Below, piece after piece: positions 1 to 12,169 of a stretch of 64,000 nt of DNA; the first letter of the stretch is position 1, and each line of letters starts with the position of its first letter. This DNA is from Dendrocalamus latiflorus (lineage: Eukaryota > Streptophyta > Magnoliopsida > Poales > Poaceae). The stretch spans positions 18,040,565-18,104,564 of the forward strand of contig CM029671.1 in the NCBI GenBank assembly GCA_017311315.1, written 5' to 3'. The translations under genes were made by a program, and so were the position numbers. The notes beneath the pieces were generated by a model. That model worked only from the letters and a program-made list of their open reading frames with translations, ran no database searches and was not told the DNA's origin.

Positions 1-159
1 CCAAATAAGAAGACATAAGAAGCTCTCAAGTTACAGCAAAACATGATAGCTTAACTTACTAAGGGTATTACTCCAGCCTGGTGACTGAAAAAAAGACATA
101 AAAAGCTCTCTATATTCTGGCAACCATCAGTTTCTTGTTTCAAAAGAATCTGGGCATGC

Positions 160-600
160 AGATTTTATACATAACCTTGGCGATTTCCTGTTGCTCAAAT
201 GGTAACTCCTCAAAACAATCAGGCCAACATGGTGATTTTCATCGTTGCATTTAGTACCATCCTCACCATCAGGATCAGGCAAATCTTGAACAACATCAGG
301 TTCGGGCGATTCTAGGACAATATTAGGTTCAGGCGAGTCTTGGACAACTTCAGGTTTAAGTAAGTCTTCAACAAAACCTCGTATAACTTCCTCGCTCTCC
401 TACGTAATCGACAAAGGTATTATCAACGATGCTGGCAGCAAGTTCACAGAGCAGTAACCTGATGAAGTTGTCATGGTAGGGGAAGGTGACCATGAAGGCA
501 GTAAGCTCGCCGACCAACGACTTCATGAAGTCATCAAAGTCAGGGACAGTGGTCTCGGTGGCGGCAAGATCATCAAAGAAGGTGTTTCCACTACTAGAGG
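160..600 (-). pseudogene. Possible coding fragment with acidic Pro-Glu repeats
   Basis: Read on the minus strand, two overlapping open stretches look coding-like. The first (about 600 to 385) gives a hydrophobic/acidic stretch with the motifs DFDDFMKSLVGELTAF and LLLCELAASIVDNTF. The second (about 400 to 180) is in another frame and carries roughly 11-residue repeats of the type SPEPxxVxxS: PEVVQDSPEPNIVLESPEP, then PDVVQDLPDP. A change of frame near 395 is needed to join them, so this is either two exons or a broken gene running off the left edge. I do not recognise the family. A transposon-encoded protein is as likely as a host gene. Confidence 0.25.
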
Positions 601-2906
601 AGAACCTACTACTGATAATTTGGAATCAGATATAGCAAGGGGAATCTAAATGAACTAATGGAGCATTACCTTGTTTTTCACCTTGTTGCAAGTTATTCTT
701 ATTTTTCTTATTTGTCCATTGTTAAACCAAGAAAGATAAAATTAAAAAAATTAAAAGTTAGAAACTAAAAGTCAACGGGAAAAGTCCAAAGTATCAGGGC
801 ATAACGTAGAGTAGCCTAGCATAGGTGGTTTGCTTGCATTGAATGCGCCGATCGATCTGAATGCATGGCCAAGTTGACCCTGAAGCGCCTAAAGCTAGCC
901 TTTTCTGGTACGGCCGCAACGACAGTACAGCGACCCGTGAGTCCACACGAGCCGTCGGAAAGCTCCCCGCTCGAGTCTAGCTCAAGCGCACACCCGTGTG
1001 CGTGTCGTGTTCGTGCGCGTACATGTGTGCGCACACTGTTGAGCACGACAAAGCAGCAAGTCAATGTAGGTAGCACCGATCGCTTTTTGGGCCTGTTTGG
1101 CAACGGACAGGTGATGGGATACTTCACCACCGTCCACCGACGCATAGCATGCATGCAGCGGGTTAAGAGGTGTATGTATTGGCTTCCAATTCTTATAAAC
1201 CAATATAAACATGTATCTTTTAAAAGCAATTTTTTATTCTGCTCGTTTGGGAATTTTGGACGTTTCTAATAATGTATATCCCGAAAATTCCAAATATAGC
1301 CCCATATACACACAGAAATTTCATTTCTGACCCTCGTTCTGATCGCGAGACCATCCGGCGCCGACGCGTGGCGGGTATCATATATATCTTTTTCTTATTT
1401 TTCTATTGATTACTTCCCTTTTTAAAAATCACTTTTAACTATTATTATTTATTTTTAACTAAAAACTATTAGTCATGACTAAATGCTATGAACCATGGCA
1501 CTGTTCTTTTTCAGCTTTTAGCTTTTCTACAGTAACTTGCTTTCAAACGGAGTGTCTTTTTAAGATGAGGTATACTAGTTAATTTTAGTACATACTGTAC
1601 CAACTTCATTTATATCGGCAAAAATCGTACGTGAATTTCTGTTATTCTGTAACCTCTCGCATGAACAGCTTAAAAATCACAAGTCACAATCAAAAGCCAT
1701 AAACTTTAGCCGAGAAGAACATGTCCATAAATTCGTTGAAACGCTGGTACGCGGTGCAGCTTCAAAGCGCAAGCAAGCACGCGCAATGGTGTACCGCACG
1801 CGGCTGCACACTTACGTGTGGGAACCGACGAACACGACGTTAGCTGCAGCTTCGCTGTAGCACATAGACGAACAGACGCGTTCATGCAGAAGCGAACAAG
1901 CAAATGCAGCTCGCTAAGCCGTTGCTTTGGAGAAGGAGACGACGATACGAGATGCCCGGCAGCGATCGGCCGTCCCGTTTTACCGTAGGAAACTGAGCTG
2001 GTGGACACCATTTTCAATTGAAGTTGCAGCCAGCCAGGAGAAAAAGGGAAAAAGAAAGAATAAAAAAGAAGAGAGAGAGAGAGGAGCTTGGAACGAGACA
2101 GGACTCTGTTGCACCGTCCAGGTGGAACACAAAACGCCTTGCTTGGCCACTGCTGAAGGCTCGTTGTTTTTAACTTTTCAGCCGATTTTTTTACTTCGAT
2201 TTTTTTAAGAATTACTATTAATTAAATTAATAAATCGTAGCTAAAATATATGTCCAATCTAAAAAAGAACACCGAAATCTGTATCTGTTCTGTACGAGAG
2301 CAAAGCAGAACCACGTACCTATTGCTTCGCTTGCCAATTCCCATCATGCATGTATCGTCTCAACAACAGTCCCACTTGTTTCCACAAAAAAACTAAAATA
2401 AAATGGGGAAAAAATCAGCTATCTGTTCCGCAAGAAAATGCTCTCTTCGTTTCGCCAACATTCTGCTATGTATAATGACTGAAAGACCGGAACGGCTGAA
2501 ACCTCGTTGTTGCTCCAAGTTTTGGCACGGCACACTTGTCATGCCCAAGATAAAGAACTATGCTCGATTTATCTTTAAAAAAAATGCATGCATACTACTT
2601 TTTTTGTGGAGATGTATACTGCTAGCGATTTCTGCCGGAGAATAATTATTTGAAACGAAGCACTGTATGTGTAACTCAAAAGAAATAAAATGGATGGCAT
2701 GCATAACACGGTATCAAAGTGTTACCAACCACAGTGATCTGCATTCTATCCGAAGGCTAGGATCCAGAAGTGATATGATTCTTAGACTGTTATTTTTTTT
2801 CTAAAATATTTAATTAAAAAAATAAAAAAAAATACGGTTATATCTTAATAGATAATGCAAAGGAAAAAAGAACATAAAGTTAAAAACTATTTGGAACATA
2901 GGCTAA
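601..2906. other. Intergenic, no gene recognised
   Basis: AT-rich sequence with short GC islands near 860-1030 and 1740-1990. The open frames here overlap on both strands, lack family motifs and show no splice-linked continuation, so I treat them as chance. A piece near 1085-1110 beginning GGGCCTGTTTGGCAACGG resembles the end of a Tourist-type MITE, but I found no partner end. Confidence 0.5.
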
Positions 2907-3304
2907 GGCCATGTTTGGATCCCTCCATCTAAAGTTTAGTCACTAAAGTTTAGATCTAAAGTCTTCAAACAGGTGGTCTAAAGTTAGATCTAAACTTTAG
3001 CTAACCCTTAAAAAACACTTTAGACCATTAGTCCACCAAAGTGAACTAAAGTGGTCTAAAGTTTTGGGTTCTTAGGCACAAAGATGTGTTTACCTATGCA
3101 TGTTGGTCTCTCACCTCTCATTTAATGGCTGACGCACGAAACGAGGAGAGGTAGTGTGGTCTTTTTGAAACTTTAGTCCTATCCATTAGTACAGGATCCA
3201 AACAGGATCATCGACTAAAGTTTAGTGGCTAAAGTTTAGCCAACTAAAGTTTAGTCCAAAACTTTAGACAACTAAACTTTAGACCATGGGATCCAAACAG
3301 GGCC
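2907..3304. mobile_element. Tourist-like MITE (398 bp)
   Basis: The left end GGCCATGTTTGGATCC and the right end GGATCCAAACAGGGCC are inverted, and both are flanked by TAA (2904-2906 and 3305-3307), the 3-bp target duplication of PIF/Harbinger elements. The interior repeats the words ACTAAAGTTTAG and CTAAACTTTAG many times in both orientations. A second internal copy of the end motif (GGATCCAAACAGGATC, about 3193) suggests an internal duplication or an older nested end. It encodes no protein. Confidence 0.85.
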
Positions 3305-3738
3305 TAAATTCATCGACTTGAATCCAGTTGCAAGTTTCACGGATTTAAGACGAACGAACACAGATACGTGGGCAATTGTTTGGGCAAGATCAGAAGCCGG
3401 AGAATTTCTATTCACATTTTTAAACTCCGTCCTCTCATTTTGAAGACACCAACCCAGCTTAACACGAACAAAACTCCTACAAATTAGAGGCGCCAATCTC
3501 CTCCTCAAGCCACGTCTCCAACTCAAATGATGAACTCGATCTGGTTAGAAGAAAGCACGCCGTCCGTTCGATCGGGGATCCGGCCCTCACCGCGTGGGGC
3601 CCACCTGCAGTCTCTCCTCGTTCGCGTCCTCCGTCCCTCTGATTCGAGAATGGCCGGAGCCACCGAATTCGTCCAACTTGGCAATTCGGAACTCCCCAGT
3701 TTTGTTTTGTCTCGATCGATTCCGCGAACGCCATTCGC
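3305..3738. other. 3' flank of the PADRE gene
   Basis: No separate gene seen. This sequence follows the stop codon of the minus-strand PADRE gene and probably holds its 3' UTR. The ORFs present are short and overlapping. Confidence 0.5.
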
Positions 3739-4311
3739 TCACTCACTCATGTCGCATTCGGGAATGGCGCTCAAATCCGGCTCGAACCGCGGCTGCTGCC
3801 TCCTCATCCCACCCTTGCCGCCACCGCGCGCCACCGGCAGCCTCTTCCCCACCGGCGCCGGAGTGGCCTTGTAGACAACGGTCTCCTCCTCCTTCTCCGG
3901 TGGGGCGAATACGAGCGGCGCCACCGCGCCGCGCCTCCGCCGGCCGCAGCCGGAGGCGGTGGAGTTGGCCCCCGCGGTCTTGACGAGCGCCGCGGAAGCC
4001 TTGACTGCGAGCGCGGCGACCTCCTCGCGGCGGAGTCCACGCCGGCGGACCTTGGCGGGGAGCACGAAGTAGATCTGCCCCTGGCGGAGCTCCTCGGCGC
4101 CTCCCACGGCCGCGACGGGGCCCTCGAACCCCATGGCGTCGGCGTCGCACAGGAACCACCCGGCCTCCCCGGCCACGGAGTCCTCCAGCACCCGCGCCGC
4201 CGTGGAGGGGCGCGGGTACTCCCGCAGCTCCCCCGTGGGCAGCAGCACCATCGCCGTACACGCGACCAGCCCCTCGGCCGCCGCGCCGCCGCTCGACAAG
4301 CAGAGCCCCAT
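3739..4311 (-). CDS. PADRE/DUF4228 domain protein, 190 aa
   Basis: Single-exon gene. The protein opens MGLCLSSGG; Gly2 and Cys4 fit N-myristoylation and possible palmitoylation, usual in this plant family, so membrane attachment is likely. Residues 18-90 match the PADRE (DUF4228) pattern: a hydrophobic strand with VLLPTGELREY, then AARVLEDSV, then WFLCDADAMGF, then the diagnostic LRQGQIYFVLP. The C-terminal half is basic and low-complexity (RRRGLRREE, GRRRRGAV) and ends PDLSAIPECDMSE. PADRE genes are known as stress- and pathogen-responsive plant genes of unknown biochemistry; no enzymatic role can be assigned. The start is the first ATG, with a TATA box about 125 bp upstream. The opposite-strand open frames over this locus are GC-rich shadows. 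Confidence 0.85.
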   Translation of the reverse strand: MGLCLSSGGAAAEGLVACTAMVLLPTGELREYPRPSTAARVLEDSVAGEAGWFLCDADAMGFEGPVAAVGGAEELRQGQIYFVLPAKVRRRGLRREEVAALAVKASAALVKTAGANSTASGCGRRRRGAVAPLVFAPPEKEEETVVYKATPAPVGKRLPVARGGGKGGMRRQQPRFEPDLSAIPECDMSE

Positions 4312-4433
4312 CAGTGACTCGCTCGATTTGCTCGTGGCTTGCTCGATCCGAGTTTCTGCCGTCGATGTTGCGTCTGGGAAGGCAGGAAGGAGATGGGAGA
4401 ACGAGATGGCGACGGAGGTGGTGGGGGGGGGGG

Positions 4434-4443
4434 CTTTATATAG
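4434..4443 (-). promoter_or_regulatory. TATA box of the PADRE gene
   Basis: On the minus strand this reads CTATATAAAG, a strong plant TATA box, about 125 bp upstream of the ATG at 4311. The intervening 5' leader is C/T-rich. Confidence 0.65.
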
Positions 4444-5230
4444 GGAGAGGAGAGGGGGAGGGTGGATTTGTCGTGTTGCTCGGAGAGGGGGAGCATGACA
4501 GGCTGGCGTTTCGCCGGCGCCAGCGCACCTGCGTGGACTCGCGGATTTTTTGCTCCCTTTTTTTTGTTTGTTTTACCGTTAGGGCTTGGGAGAGCATATT
4601 CGTGCGGAGTACGTGGTGAATACGTGGCGGGCGCGTGCTGACTCGGCGGTGTGCAAATCGGCGTGGCTGCACACGGCGCCGTAGATAGATGGGCAGCTCG
4701 TTCAAACTAGCAACCGTGCGCCGTGTCGTGTAACCGCGGTAGTTACCACCCGTAATAGTCCACAGAGAGGTGAATACCCTGCTCCAAATTAATCAAGCTC
4801 GATCGTAATGCTGCAGTAAGTGTGACACTGCACCCGGGCTGGTGTTCATGGATCGAAGAACACCGCAGAACCACTCAAAATGAGTGAGCTCGATCGATGA
4901 GCAGAGCAAAATATCACGTCGATTTTTTGGGGGCAAGCTAGAAAGCGAAGCTATCTCTAGCTCGATCGATGTTCTCGAGAAAGGGAAAGGGAGAAACCGT
5001 GGGCAGGCAGGCATGCATATACGCGTATCTAGCTAGCAAAGCCAAACGGGGAACGAACGGATCAAATGGTTTTTGCAGAAACTCGTTGGCGTACGACTTA
5101 ATTACCTAGTTCTAGACAGCTAGCCAGGGCAAATGATGATAGCTTAGACGTGCTAGTGCTAGTAATGGCTTGCGGTTTGTTTCCTCGCCGGGACGAGACG
5201 AAGGGTGCAACCAGTGCTATCGCAAGTGCA
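4444..5230. other. Upstream region of the PADRE gene, no gene seen
   Basis: Presumed distal promoter. Several GATCGATC/CTCGATCG words lie at 4795-4985, but no coding sequence or element end was recognised. Confidence 0.45.
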
Positions 5231-5312
5231 CGTAGAAAGGAAAGGAAAGGAAAGGAGCGACTGCTGTAAAAAGAAAAGAGAAAGGAAAGGAAAAGAAAGG
5301 AGAAAAAAAGGT
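5231..5312. repeat. GGAAA-type purine microsatellite
   Basis: Two runs of imperfect (GGAAA)n / (GGAAAA)n separated by about 20 bp. Simple sequence, no coding content. Confidence 0.8.
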
Positions 5313-6150
5313 TGTATACTTGTATGTTGTGGCCACTCGTGCTGGACCTGGCGGTGGATGATACGCGTGGCGCCGTATGGGGTGGCCGCTCCTCACCCCC
5401 TTAAAATCGTTCATGCTATTCCTAGCTAGTAGAGCTGGGAGTCGGGCAAGTTTATTGGTGCTAGTCCGAGGCCCGGTTAGACTAACACGGCTCAAGCACG
5501 GTACGAATATGCCATGTGGCGGGTCATGCCGGCACGACACGAATGGTGGGTCAGGCCAAGCCTGGAAAGTTGGCCCGATGGGTGGCACTGCACGGCATAT
5601 CCTGCTATGCTCGGGTCGGCCCAGCCCAGCGAGCACAGCCAGTACAGGGGCACAGCCAGCACGCCAGCATCAGCAGCTGCCTCGGCCTCGCCTCCCACCT
5701 CCCGTTGCCTTCCCGTCACCATCCATCTCACGATCATCCCCACAACTACAAGCCATCACATAGCAGAGAGAGGGAGTAGAGGGGAAGGAGTATACTGGAG
5801 CCATGCACTGCCAATCGTCGGACGACCGCATGAGGTCGTAGAGGCCAGAGTCCAGAGAGTGCATCCCGGGCTTCCCGCTCCGTGCGTACTCCGGCGTTGA
5901 CTCCGCGCAGGGTTGGCCGGGGAAGGAGGGTGAATTCGCAGGTGGGAAGGCGAAGGGCGTGACCGGGCACCGGCGGCATGAGGGGAGGGAGCACGATGAG
6001 CGCGAGATCCAGATCGGAAGGAGGGGATGAGGAAAAGGGAAATGAAGTGGATGGCTCGCCGGGTGAAAGAAAAAGGATGGAGGAGAAAAGAAAAAAGAAA
6101 AAGAAAATTAAAATTACAAATTAGATTTAGAAAATGCAGGTTAAGAGAAT
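5313..6150. other. Repeat-like GC-rich stretch, unclassified
   Basis: 5430-5640 is rich in words such as GGCCCGGTTAG, GGCACGACACG and GGTCGGCCCAGCCCAG, a style typical of non-autonomous grass transposons. I could not find matching ends. 5640-6000 is GC-rich with overlapping ORFs on both strands and no recognisable motif. 6030-6110 is an A/G-rich tract. Confidence 0.35.
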
Positions 6151-6559
6151 ATTCCATAAAATCTGGCTAACACTGATTGCCTTGCAAAATTTTTGTAGCA
6201 AGCTGGCACGTTATTAAAACCTGAATAACATGTCATTAGTAAACCAAAAGGGGGGAATTAGTGACCACCAATTAAATAAATATATTGCTATTAGATTATT
6301 CGAATGCTCATTTAAATACTCAATTCAATGATTAGTCACATCAAAATAATAGAAACCATTATTCCGTCTAAAGGCAAGTAGAATCAGTAGCTCTATACAC
6401 CACTTACACATATACTTTTCCTAGCACCTAGTAACTAAAGAAATTTTGCACGCATGTATATAGATGCAAAATATTATTTAACACCTTAATACATCATACA
6501 TACATAACTTATTGGACTATATATTCACTAGTTAGATTATACATGTTTGTGTATACATA

Positions 6560-7145
6560 GGAATTCTACTTTTTCTCTGAAATATTTACATGTCCATATT
6601 TTTATGCAATTAATTCAATTTTTACTAGGTTTTTAACGAGACGGGCATGAGAGAAATGAAAATGGCAGTCGCCGCCTCCGCCGTCTATAGTTCATTACAC
6701 ATTTGCAGACACAAGGTGCTTGATCGAATGGCGATATCTTTGTTCTTGCATGCAACTATTGCTAATTGTATTGTTCTTCCACTCTGTTGGTTTGAGGTTT
6801 AATAGATATAATAGCAGTTCCAAACTTCAGGACCTTTCTAACATCAAGGCTGGCATATTGTACACTTGCCATTTTCACACTCTTTCTAGTAGACTCTTAC
6901 TATCTATACAAATAAATAACATACAATAAGATCCCATTCCGTATATGCCTACATTTGGCAAGCACACATGTACGCTACAAGACTAGTATATTGTACGCAT
7001 GTTGTGACTTTTGCCCCGAATTATTTACATAACTATATTTTTATGCAACTAATTCAATTTTAATTAGTTTTTAACGAGACGTATACAAGAGAAATGAAGA
7101 TGGCGGCCGTCACCGCCATCGTCGCTACCGCCTTCATCGTGTATA
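6560..7145. repeat. Direct duplication of a ~140-bp segment, ~445 bp apart
   Basis: The segments at about 6560-6700 and 7005-7145 align almost colinearly. Shared landmarks in order are TTTTTATGCAA, AATTCAATTTT, TTTTTAACGAGACG, AGAGAAATGAA and ATGGC followed by GCCG(C/T)C-type words. The sequence between the copies (6701-7004) is AT-rich with no gene seen. This may be an old tandem duplication or two ends of a decayed element. Confidence 0.6.
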
Positions 7146-7276
7146 GTTACTTTAGGTTGGACTTGGGCTGGCATGTCCAATAAGTAATGTATGGCGGCCT
7201 TTTGCCGGGAGAGACTGGATAACTTGTGCTTTAGGATTTGGCAAGAAATTGATGGTGGATTGTAGGATGAAAATAA

Positions 7277-7863
7277 GGCCCCGTTTGGCACAGCTCCACC
7301 ACCGGCTCCTAGAGCTGTTTGGAGCTGTTTTGTACCAAACGGGGTAAAACAAAATAGCTCCACCCAATGAGTCCCTTAAAACATGCTGAGACAAAAGATA
7401 TGTACGAGATGGAGCTGAAAAAAGTAGCTCCACCCGGCTCCATCCGCAGGCCCGCATGCCACTGCCCTTGTACTTCCGTGAATTTACGCGATCTGCCACC
7501 GGCTCTTCTATTCTCCCGTTCCCGTTCCTCTGTTCGGTCTTCTCGTCTTCGACCGTGAAGGGAGCGCCGCCGCCATTAAATATTGGTTGCTAATACTTTG
7601 TGTTATTTTAATTTTTTTTTGAATTCAAATTTACTCGGATGAAAAATCATGTAGAAACATACAGCTCTTGATGTTACTACAAGCCAAATAGACAGGTGTA
7701 TATTGGACAATTGACATCTCTCAACCATGCATGATAAAACAGGTGGAGCTGTTTTGCCAAACAGTCTACCAAAACAGCTCCAGCTCCACCGGTGGAGCTG
7801 TTCGTGGAGCTGAAGCCAAAAAAACAGCTCCATTTGTGAAGTGGAGCCGTGCCAAACGGGGCC
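7277..7863. mobile_element. Tourist-like MITE (587 bp), copy 1
   Basis: The ends GGCCCCGTTTGGCACAGCTC and GAGCCGTGCCAAACGGGGCC are inverted, and TAA flanks both sides (7274-7276, 7864-7866). Interior subterminal words AGCTCCACC / GGTGGAGCT recur in both orientations. A second copy of the same family lies at 34535-35200 with AGCTTCA in place of AGCTCCA. No transposase is encoded, so it would depend on a PIF/Harbinger transposase elsewhere. Confidence 0.9.
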
Positions 7864-8490
7864 TAAATCTTTTGGCAAAGTTTTAATAGAAATTGACGGT
7901 GATGAACGAGATGAGACGGGGAGTATTTTGGTATTACCATATACTAATTCTGGCGTCCTGTTGTATTGATTGTTGAGGGTGATGATTGTCAAATGTTCTG
8001 AAATGTTTCTTCGTTGAAATCTCTGTTCATAGAAATGGGACTGGGAGGGTGTGAATTACATGTATAGCCTATTTCATGGTTTGTTTTAGAACAAATACTC
8101 TTGCAGGAAGGTAGTAAATACTACATAAATGCATAGTTTATGTTCTACAACATCATGTTGCCTAATGCATAATGTTAGTGCTCATTTCCTTAATTTACTG
8201 TAGGTTATCAAAAATGAAACATCTGAAAAGTTTGATAATTCAGCGAATTATTTTGCTAAAGTATCTTACTCCTGTTATCCTTACAAAAAAAATATGCAAA
8301 CATCATTGTTTGATTGCAAAAGCAAGTTTTTTTGGGTTAATACTGGTGCTTTTGTGTTAGTCTGCTCTTGTGTTATTTCTCGGTGCGCCATTGAGAAGAA
8401 TGCACGCGAAGAATGCCATATGCTGGTACGTGGCTTATTGGTCTGCGAAAAGAATTGGCTGAACTGAAATGTATGCCTTCCTTAACTAGG
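7864..8490. other. Intergenic, nothing recognised
   Basis: AT-rich sequence; short ORFs only, without family features. Confidence 0.5.
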
Positions 8491-9183
8491 TAGAGCAACT
8501 TCAGCAGGGCCCCTACTTGACCTCTTAAACTCAAATTTGAAAGTCAGAGTAAAAAACTCAGCTCCAACAAGGCCCCTACTCGGCTCTCAAAAATAGGAGG
8601 CCTCTCAAATGAGGTCTCCAAGCCCTCATTCCTAGGGGCCCTCTCCTGGCTCTCATCCTTCGGTTTTTTTCCCGCTCGGTGAAACTTCCCCCGTGCCCCC
8701 CCAAAATCCGCCGCTTCTGCTTGCCCCCCGTCTCGCCCGACTCCTCCGCTTCCGCTCACCCCCCGCCTCGCCCGACTCCTCCGCCGCCGCCCGTGTCCCC
8801 CTTGCGCCGCCAAAATCCCCCGCCTCGCCCGACTCCTCCGTTTGCCCGCCGCCACGCCCGTCGCCTCGCCCGATGCCTCCGCCCGTCGCCTCGCCCGACG
8901 CCTCCGCCCGACGCCTCGCCCGTCGCCTTGCCCGACGCCTCCACCCGTCGCCTCGCCCGTCGCCGTCGCCGCCAAAATCCCCCGCTCGCCCGGGGCCTCC
9001 GCTCGCCTCCGACCGGATTTGAGGAGTGGGTCCCATGTGTCAGTGTGTAGTGGAATGGATTTGAGGGCTTAGATTTGAGGGGTGCTGTTGGAGTAGATGC
9101 AAAAAAAACGGGCCCCTCAAAAATAGGAGTTCTCAAATCAAAAGTAGAGGCCCTGATTTGAGAGCTACTGCTGGAGTTGCTCT
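8491..9183. mobile_element. Non-autonomous TIR element with GC-rich core (~690 bp)
   Basis: The ends are inverted: AGAGCAACTTCAGCAGGGCC on the left, and on the right the complement of AGAGCAACTCCAGCAGTAGC. Subterminal words CTCTCAAAAATAGGAG and GAGTTCTCAAATC also recur inverted. The flanks TTAACTAGG and TTAAGTCGG could be a decayed 9-bp target duplication, which would make this Mutator-like. The core (8690-9010) is a tandem-like run of CGCCTCGCCCGACGCCTC units that creates long but meaningless open frames on both strands. Confidence 0.65.
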
Positions 9184-10012
9184 TTAAGTCGGCCTAACTT
9201 GGGAGTTAAAATAAATAGTTAAAACTTGCTGGATCACGTGATGAGGCGCCTTTCCACGCAACGATCTATGACCGTGCCTTACTCGACCCTGGTGACACAG
9301 TAGGGAGGAACGTCTCTGCGAGAATCACAAGATGATCATAATATAGCAGGAGACTTGCCGATAAAAATACTAGTGCTCCACCACCAGCGACGGATAAGAC
9401 GTAGGACTTGACCCAAAAATCGATAAGAAATAATCATCAGGTCAGGAGAATGAAAATCATGTGCCAATAGTTGTAGTATACAGTACATGCATTGCAGATT
9501 TGCACAGGAACCAAATCACTGTTCCTTTGGCCTAGCAATGCAACGCGTCATGCGTGCCAGGTGAATGAAAGAATAGAAAAAAAATGTACTAAACAGTAAC
9601 TAGTACGAGTACTATGCAAAATTGACTTGTAAAATAAAAACAAAACCGGAGCATTCTATTCTATATATTATATAAGTTGTAATTGTTGCTGGACAGAGTA
9701 ATATTACTCACGGGAGATGGGGTGCTGGTTCGGCTGTGTTGGTATCGTGCAGCCCATTGGATGAACTGGTGCAGTCTATCATATCTTAGCCTAACTAGAG
9801 AGTCAGTCAATCAAGCCATTCAAATGCTCTCTGCTTTGTTTTTTCGTGAAAAAAAAATAAAGGGGATCACAAGCAGCGATATCACACGACTAGGTGGTGC
9901 AGGGTAGGGCGTGACACCAATGCTGCGCTGCAGGGGAGGTACATACGTGGCGGGGCGCATGCGCCCAACCCATCCGGGCTCAGCTGCACGAGGCAGGAAG
10001 CGCATGGACCTA
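9184..10012. other. Intergenic, nothing recognised
   Basis: No gene, RNA or element ends seen. Confidence 0.5.
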
Positions 10013-10302
10013 GGGTATGTATAATAGAATAGTATAATCTATTTATAAAAAGTATTATATAAAACTTTTGCTGAGAAGATAAAAGAGAAGAAGAGAGAAG
10101 GTTGACTGTAATTATATGAAAACATAAGAAAACAGTCTGCTATAGACAGTTCATATGACATTATATCAATGTTATCTTATATTTTATAGACAATCTATTA
10201 TAAAGAACTTACGAACAATCTATTATAGAGAGTATTTTTAGTGTTATCTTAGAATAATATAGAATGATATAATAGATAATAGTTATCTATTTTATTGTAC
10301 AT
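10013..10302. mobile_element. Possible AT-rich MITE (~290 bp)
   Basis: The left end GGGTATGTATAATAGAATAG and the complement of the right end (GGACATGTACAATAAAATAG) are similar. The interior has inverted words such as ATCTATTATA and TATAATAGAT. No certain target duplication was found. Confidence 0.4.
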
Positions 10303-11600
10303 GTCCTGTCCTCAGCCAGGGATGGGACGAAAGCATCGGTGCATACTAGACCCATCCATATGCTGCCACGTATCTCCTCCGATAGACGCGTGACAACATC
10401 TAAGTGAGGCCCTTCTCCGTACAATTTCTTTCTGGACTGGAGGAGGCAAGGACAGAAAGGAGAGTCTAGGTTGGTGGGCCCCGAGGCTCACATGGCTGGC
10501 TCCTCCCCTCTCGTGCTACGCTGGACAGGTGGTGCTCCGTGGGACTCGCTCCAGTCCGCGCGCACCCACCCGGCCAATAATGGCTCTGTCTTTTGAGTCA
10601 ATCGTGCATACGGTTGGTGACTTTTAGTTATATTTAATTGGTGATTAGATAAATAGTATTAATTATTAGAAGCTGAAACAAAAAATTCGCAAAAAAATCA
10701 GAAAGAAGGGGCCAATGTTGGTCGGATCCCTTGGTCGCATGCATTTCTCCCCCCCCCCCCCCCTTTTCCTACAGGGGGTGGATTGTGCAGGTACACACAA
10801 TGTTTCTACTCCAGCCTATCGGTAGATTGGAGTATACAGAGGCGCCAAAATAAGGGTAGTACAGATACAACATTGCTAAAATACAGTGCTTTGTTTTTTT
10901 TATTATAGATAGAGTTAAAACAGTATCTAAATCCAACCAACAGTATCTAAAATACAGTGCTTTGTTTTTATTAGGATAGCTAGACTTGCCGCTTTCACAT
11001 GCGAAAAAAGTACACATGTACACGTACGTGGATATCGCGCGCGCGACCGACGATTCATTGGAACACCAACCGACCAATCAATCGGATTTGGTTGATCGTA
11101 CGTTCGATGATCATCGTCATGTCGCAGCTTCCGCGAGCGTTCCATGTGGCCGCCGGGAGAAGCGAATTGAGATCAGAGCGCGTGATGCAGGTGGATCCTG
11201 TCGACCGGAGACGGGCAGGGGGATCTCCCTTGCTTCATCTGCCGTCTCATCATTCACTCAACGGCGACTTCTGCTACAACGCACAGCTTATTCTACCCGA
11301 ATCCGTACCATTGCACTGGCTGCCTATACATTCGTGCACTGCACCAACCGAATCCAAAAGAACAATTCCGTCACCAGATACGTACCAGTAGTTAAGTAGC
11401 GCATGCTGGTGGACACACATCATTTGACACACACATAGCTCTCTAGAGCGACCAGTCAAGATTCCTTCTGCCTTTTTTTTTAAAAAAAAACTATGCTTCG
11501 ATGTACGTACGTACGTTGCTGCACATATAGTCCTATGCCATATCAGCACTTTTTAGGCACGTTTTTGTAAGAATGACATCTACCACGTGAAAAATTATAG
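10303..11600. other. Intergenic; 15-bp poly-C tract at 10749-10763
   Basis: No gene recognised. The word CAGTATCTAAA(A)TACAGTGCTTTGTTTTT occurs twice in shortened form near 10880 and 10940, a small local duplication. The GC-rich 11040-11240 stretch has overlapping ORFs without motifs. Confidence 0.45.
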
Positions 11601-12169
11601 AATTAGTGTGACGCCCGTGTTATTATCGAAGGGTAATAACAATTAGACAACGGATTATTATTCGTTTGTCTGGTAGAACACCGTCCTAACGAATAATAAG
11701 TCCGTCAAAGTGTTGTACCAGAACAATAATTAGATATAGATCTGAATATTACATAATCATAGCCACACAGAGCTGTAGTCTAGTACAAGGCTATTAGGGC
11801 TAAAATACTACATTATTCAGAAAGAAAAGGGGATCTAAACAAAATTATATAAAAAATACCAAGATTGACATCGGGGTGATACTAAAATGAACTCAAGTTC
11901 GCAGCATTCTATCAGGTGTAGTGCTACTCAACCATGTGAACTTCGTTAGGTCCTAATAGATCTTCAGGATGAGCTATTTCTAAACAAAGGAGGATAATAG
12001 CAAGAGTAAGTATATAGTACTTAGCAAGCGTTATTAGCAAAATACACTGGATGTTCATAATCTAACATTTCTTAAAATCTTCATTCCCATTTTGTTGCTC
12101 ATTTTTATCACTTTCTCCTTCTCATTTCCAAAATTTATAGAAAATAAAGGTTTTTAGGTTTTGAAAGAA
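11601..12169. mobile_element. LTR-like sequence starting TGTGACGCCC
   Basis: TGTGACGCCCGTG at 11609 is the typical start of many grass Ty3/gypsy LTRs. A hairpin follows (GGATTATTATTCG ... CGAATAATAAGTCC, about 11650-11705). I did not find the far LTR end or a target duplication, so extent and completeness are unknown. Confidence 0.35.

Noticed and set aside
8544..9136. Several 110-145-aa Arg/Ala/Pro-rich ORFs on both strands
   Set aside because: Caused by the CGCCTCGCCCGAC repeat core of a TIR element. Composition is low-complexity, with no start context or domains.
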